Below the pieces are notes generated by a model. It was not told the origin of the DNA. It made no database searches and saw only the letters and a program-made list of their open reading frames with translations. DNA of 37,084 nt from a virus, in the IMG/VR virus record IMGVR_UViG_3300006752_000077, positions 1 through 37,084 of that record; one strand, written 5' to 3'. The translations under genes were made by a program, and so were the position numbers. Positions within the stretch are counted from its first letter, which is position 1; each line of letters opens with the position of its first letter. Of the stretch, positions 34,439 through 37,084 are shown piece after piece.

Positions 34439-34446
34439 TATTTATA
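34439..34446 (-). promoter_or_regulatory. Late promoter TATAAATA, leaderless geometry with GTG
   Basis: The minus strand reads TATAAATA, ATTAA, GTG at 34433. The same 5-nt gap holds although the start codon is GTG. Confidence 0.8.
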
Positions 34447-34447
34447 C

Positions 34448-35713
34448 TTAGATTTTTTCGCCTAGTTCAAAACCTCTAAATGTTTTAAACCTTGGGAACC
34501 TAAGACTCCAAGTGTCGCTGTCTTGTCCTATAGTGGCCGCATCAGCTCTAACTTCAACAAGTTGTCCTATAACTTTATCTTGTGCCGCCCAAACGTCTTT
34601 ACGCATGTCGTCACTAAGACCACTACCAACATTTACATGGAAGAACTTACCATCATCTTCGCCCTCTACTACAAGAGCACCTAACATGCCTTCGTTCTTA
34701 CCTGTACCCTCTTCAAGTGATACAACTTTAAGTGTAACTTCAATAAAAGGTTTGACCTTTAACCAAGCATGTGAACGTTTACATTTGTACCCTTCACTAT
34801 CAGGCTTAATCATAAGTCCTTCATAGCCTTCTGCAAGAGCATGTTTGTTAAGTTTATCAAACTCTGCTTGGCCTTCTTCAGTATCAAAGTCTACACTAAA
34901 TGCGTCAACAACTTTAATTTTGCTATCCTCGATAACAGTATCAATCATACGTTTACGTCTATCAACTGAATTAATACTAGTACCACCTGCTTCAAACTCT
35001 TCAAGTGTTAGCATATCAAATAGTGCCAAGAATGCATCTTCAGTGTTAGCACCAGACTTCCTGTGTACTTGCTTCATTAGTGTTTGGAAATCCTCTGACA
35101 TAACTTCACCATCAAATACTAATCCATTGTATTCAGGCTTACTAAGTGCCTCTTCAATTAAGTTGAAGTTAGGAAGTATTTTACCATTACGTGAATATAA
35201 TGTAGCACTACCTTTTTGCACAATAGCAATAACTCTTACACCATCATACTTGTATTCAACTGAACAAGCACCTTTAATTTTCTTAGGGTGTTTAGCACCA
35301 TCATGTGCTAACATACAACCAAAGATTGGAACTGTGCCTTTTTGTACACCATTAACTGTACCAACACTAACACCACAACGTAGGTCTTTTAGTAGTATTC
35401 TTCTATACCAATCGTTCCATTGTTCGTTTGTTGCTAAGTCGCATAAGTCTATAATGGCATCTCTAGCCGCATGACCAGTTAATTCTCTTTCATACAAGCC
35501 TTCAGCAAGTACATAAAAGTCTGCATTAGTAATGCCTTTACCATCTGTCTCACTGACAGGAACTTGTTGTACACCAAATGTAACTAAAGGATTAAGTGCC
35601 CATTGCAAACCCTGTCTAAAGTCTGCATCAGCGATATGATCAGCAACAACACCTTCTTTAAAAAGTCTGCTGTTATCTGTTTCCAGTTTTTGTATAATAT
35701 TCCAAGGATTCAT
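34448..35713 (-). CDS. ATP-dependent DNA ligase
   Basis: This 421-aa ligase has the nucleotidyltransferase motifs in order: motif I EYKYDGVR with the adenylated K155, motif III LVFDGEVMS, motif IV EGLMIKPDSEG and motif V RSHAWLKVKPF, followed by an OB domain (VTLKVVSLEEGTGKNEGML, then GALVVEG). An N-terminal helical part of about 130 residues stands before motif I. It seals nicks in phage DNA replication and repair. The start overlaps the stop of the upstream gene (TAATG), so it is driven from the early promoter at 36119-36146. Confidence 0.95.
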   Translation of the reverse strand: MNPWNIIQKLETDNSRLFKEGVVADHIADADFRQGLQWALNPLVTFGVQQVPVSETDGKGITNADFYVLAEGLYERELTGHAARDAIIDLCDLATNEQWNDWYRRILLKDLRCGVSVGTVNGVQKGTVPIFGCMLAHDGAKHPKKIKGACSVEYKYDGVRVIAIVQKGSATLYSRNGKILPNFNLIEEALSKPEYNGLVFDGEVMSEDFQTLMKQVHRKSGANTEDAFLALFDMLTLEEFEAGGTSINSVDRRKRMIDTVIEDSKIKVVDAFSVDFDTEEGQAEFDKLNKHALAEGYEGLMIKPDSEGYKCKRSHAWLKVKPFIEVTLKVVSLEEGTGKNEGMLGALVVEGEDDGKFFHVNVGSGLSDDMRKDVWAAQDKVIGQLVEVRADAATIGQDSDTWSLRFPRFKTFRGFELGEKI

Positions 35714-36084
35714 TAAACATTCCTCACTAAATTTGAACCTGCATGGTCCATAATGTTACCATCTTTATCTCTACCTGGTGATGTTGAAGCATGTATAATA
35801 CTATCAAAATCTCTAACATTAATACCAGTTCTGTTTAACACACTATCAAAAACTCTATCTCTCATTACTTTCATATGAGGAACATTTATACTTACAGGGT
35901 ATTCACTACCTTCTGGGTGGTCTATGTTCTCTTCGTGTGTATACCACATTTCTTCAAGTGCTGTAAGTTGGATATTAGCACTAGATTCGTTGTTTGCATT
36001 ATAGCAAGTTAAAGTACCAATCCAGTATCCTAATGGTGCTGTAATTTTGTCCTTGCTTTGGTTTGTTGTGTTTAAGTTTTGCAT
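35713..36084 (-). CDS. Hypothetical protein, 123 aa
   Basis: First gene of the ligase operon. The sequence has APLGYWIGTLTCYNANNESS, then IQLTALEEMWYTHEENIDHP and a C-terminal DFDSIIHASTSPGRDKDGNI. No family was recognised. Its promoter-leader is nearly the same as that of the gene at 2956, and both open reading frames begin ATGCAAA, though the proteins differ. Confidence 0.7.
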   Translation of the reverse strand: MQNLNTTNQSKDKITAPLGYWIGTLTCYNANNESSANIQLTALEEMWYTHEENIDHPEGSEYPVSINVPHMKVMRDRVFDSVLNRTGINVRDFDSIIHASTSPGRDKDGNIMDHAGSNLVRNV

Positions 36085-36146
36085 AATTTAACTCCCTTTT
36101 TATTTAAACTATACATATATTATAGCAAGAAAGCACAATTTGTCAA
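36085..36146 (-). promoter_or_regulatory. Early promoter and leader (duplicated type)
   Basis: The minus strand reads TTGACA (36146-36141), 16 bp, TATAAT (36124-36119). The leader ATATGTATAGTTTAAAT ends in AAAGGGAGTTAAATTATG. It is a close copy of the 2957-3019 leader. Confidence 0.88.
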
Positions 36147-36346
36147 GTGTTTTCTACCACTTTTATGTCACAATATTCATAAAAAGTTGCTATATCTATG
36201 TTACTATCCTTTACTGCCATAACACATAAGGGTTCACCTTGTAAGACTCTTTTTTTAACATTATATGCTCTATCTTCCATATAATCAGACATTGTAAGAT
36301 CAGCATTAATTGTTGCTACTTCTAATAATGTAAAATCGTTCATCAT
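36143..36346 (-). CDS. Hypothetical protein, 67 aa
   Basis: The start is set at ATG 36346 (MMNDFTLLEVATINADLTMS), overlapping the upstream stop as ATGATGA; a longer frame runs back into the preceding gene. Small helical protein with DYMEDRAYNVKKRVLQGEPL. No family was recognised. It is the last gene of the operon that enters at the right edge of the window. Confidence 0.65.
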   Translation of the reverse strand: MMNDFTLLEVATINADLTMSDYMEDRAYNVKKRVLQGEPLCVMAVKDSNIDIATFYEYCDIKVVENT

Positions 36347-36552
36347 AGATCTACACGACTCCAAGGATTCTGTTCTCTATGTTCTAATAAATCCTGAATA
36401 CAATAAATTCCTAGTTCTTTATAATTGTGTAAATTACGTTTATTAGGATTTTTACCCATTGCAATATCATACGATTTCATATCTTGTATGTAGGACTTTA
36501 ACCCACTACTTGATGTAAGTGGGTAGTCACTAGCCATTGGCTTCTGTGCCAT
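36343..36552 (-). CDS. Hypothetical protein, 69 aa
   Basis: A small polar protein (MAQKPMASDYPLTSSSGLKS, then YIQDMKSYDIAMGKNPNKRN and HNYKELGIYCIQDLLEHREQ). Stop and start overlap with its neighbours at both ends. No family was recognised. Confidence 0.65.
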   Translation of the reverse strand: MAQKPMASDYPLTSSSGLKSYIQDMKSYDIAMGKNPNKRNLHNYKELGIYCIQDLLEHREQNPWSRVDL

Positions 36553-37061
36553 TATGCTGTCTCCAGTTTAACTGATGCTAAATCAATATCTTCTAATGAT
36601 TCTGTAATGTCTTTGAAACCAAAACTATCAACTATAAAGTATTTTACACTAGGTTCAATGTCTTCAATACTCATTACTTCATATCCTATTTGTGGTACTT
36701 CAGCAACAATATCTCCTACTGATAAGGAATGCATATTTCTAAATGTAACAACTTCACCGTCTTTGCGAGTAACTGTTTTCATTTCGTAACCTGAAACATG
36801 CTTTTCAAACACAATATCTTCACCAGTTTCTTCATCAAGATAACATTGATTTAGTATTGAGAATACTTCTTCTTTACTAGTTATAGTATAATCAATACCA
36901 TCTCCTTGTGTAAGTCCACAGAATCTTCCGTCTACTTCACATACTTTAGAATAAAAACCAAATAGTTCTGGATTCCAATGTTTATGTCCACTGAATAATC
37001 TTCCACCTGCATCTTCAAATGCTGTTCTATTTTGGTTTACTTGATAAATTGTATATAACAT
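36552..37061 (-). CDS. Hypothetical protein, 169 aa
   Basis: The protein begins MLYTIYQVNQNRTAFEDAGG and continues HWNPELFGFYSKVCEVDGRF with a strongly acidic beta-rich middle (GEVVTFRNMHSLSVGDIVAE) and an end KYFIVDSFGFKDITESLEDI. It has no membrane segments, and the family was not recognised. A GGGAGTTA ribosome site precedes ATG 37061, the same leader end as at 2956 and 36084, but its promoter lies past the window edge. Confidence 0.7.
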   Translation of the reverse strand: MLYTIYQVNQNRTAFEDAGGRLFSGHKHWNPELFGFYSKVCEVDGRFCGLTQGDGIDYTITSKEEVFSILNQCYLDEETGEDIVFEKHVSGYEMKTVTRKDGEVVTFRNMHSLSVGDIVAEVPQIGYEVMSIEDIEPSVKYFIVDSFGFKDITESLEDIDLASVKLETA

Positions 37062-37084
37062 ATTAACTCCCTTTTATTTAATAT

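Noticed and set aside
34845-35474. Plus-strand frame of 209 codons
   Set aside because: It lies fully antisense to the DNA ligase gene, whose motifs are clear; the product is Ser/Leu-rich without features.
1-37084. Insertion sequence, integrase or attachment site
   Set aside because: No transposase or recombinase motifs and no terminal inverted repeats were seen; the window looks like a lytic phage.

Overview
The window is an AT-rich, very densely coded segment of a tailed phage of the T4-like myovirus kind. Three things point this way: T4-style late promoters (TATAAATA and GATAAATA), a T4-type lysozyme, and a block of late genes on the plus strand. The cargo (bS21, Hsp20, UvsE, QueD, peptide deformylase, acyl carrier protein, 2OG-Fe(II) oxygenases, nucleotide-sugar and sulfotransferase genes) is typical of marine myophages of SAR11 or other low-GC marine bacteria. 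The host is an inference. No terminase, portal, capsid or polymerase gene is in the window.

Layout. 1-246: 3'-truncated Hsp20 gene (minus). 247-745: poorly coding DNA with an imperfect repeat. 746-5870: three minus-strand operons of small genes behind near-consensus sigma70 promoters, including a candidate pair of nucleases and a run of small membrane proteins. 5976-11362: one continuous minus-strand operon behind a late-type promoter. In order it encodes a large membrane/coiled-coil protein, ClpX, bS21, a cytidylyltransferase-cupin fusion, a 25-residue membrane peptide, a membrane-anchored cytochrome c, a 23-residue membrane peptide and a ferritin-like protein. 11434-12612: plus-strand glycosyltransferase-like gene. 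12681-15536: QueD, a thermonuclease, a sulfotransferase-like protein, a SleB-type hydrolase and a small beta-rich protein. 15664-15894: a small membrane protein (holin candidate) with a strong terminator. 16130-20895: minus-strand glycosyltransferase-like protein, C-methyltransferase, epimerase, Stf0-like sulfotransferase and UvsE. 20982-30024: the plus-strand late block, with paralogous virion-like proteins, several small proteins that share N-terminal and basic C-terminal features, ACP, lysozyme, an oxygenase, an SDR and a nucleotidyltransferase fusion. 30008-32811: minus-strand late operon of peptide deformylase, a GH6 glycosidase, a 2OG oxygenase and a PRMT-like methyltransferase. 32908-34433: small genes and an RNA locus with tRNA-Glu(UUC) between two foldable elements and a terminator. 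34448-37061: ATP-dependent DNA ligase and small early genes.

The most striking pattern is regulatory. Eight genes on both strands start exactly 5 nt after a TATAAATA-like late box, which puts the expected T4-type transcription start on the first base of the start codon. One of these eight uses GTG. Four other genes start exactly 6 nt after the -10 hexamer of a sigma70-type promoter, with the same outcome. Leaderless initiation therefore seems to be used for both early-type and late-type genes. Ten of eleven sigma70-type promoters also share an invariant 16-bp spacer.

The most unusual gene sets are the late ClpX-bS21-cytochrome c-ferritin operon, with micro-peptide genes wedged by overlaps around the cytochrome gene, and the deformylase-GH6-oxygenase-methyltransferase operon. 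Functions are read from motifs by eye; no database search was run.
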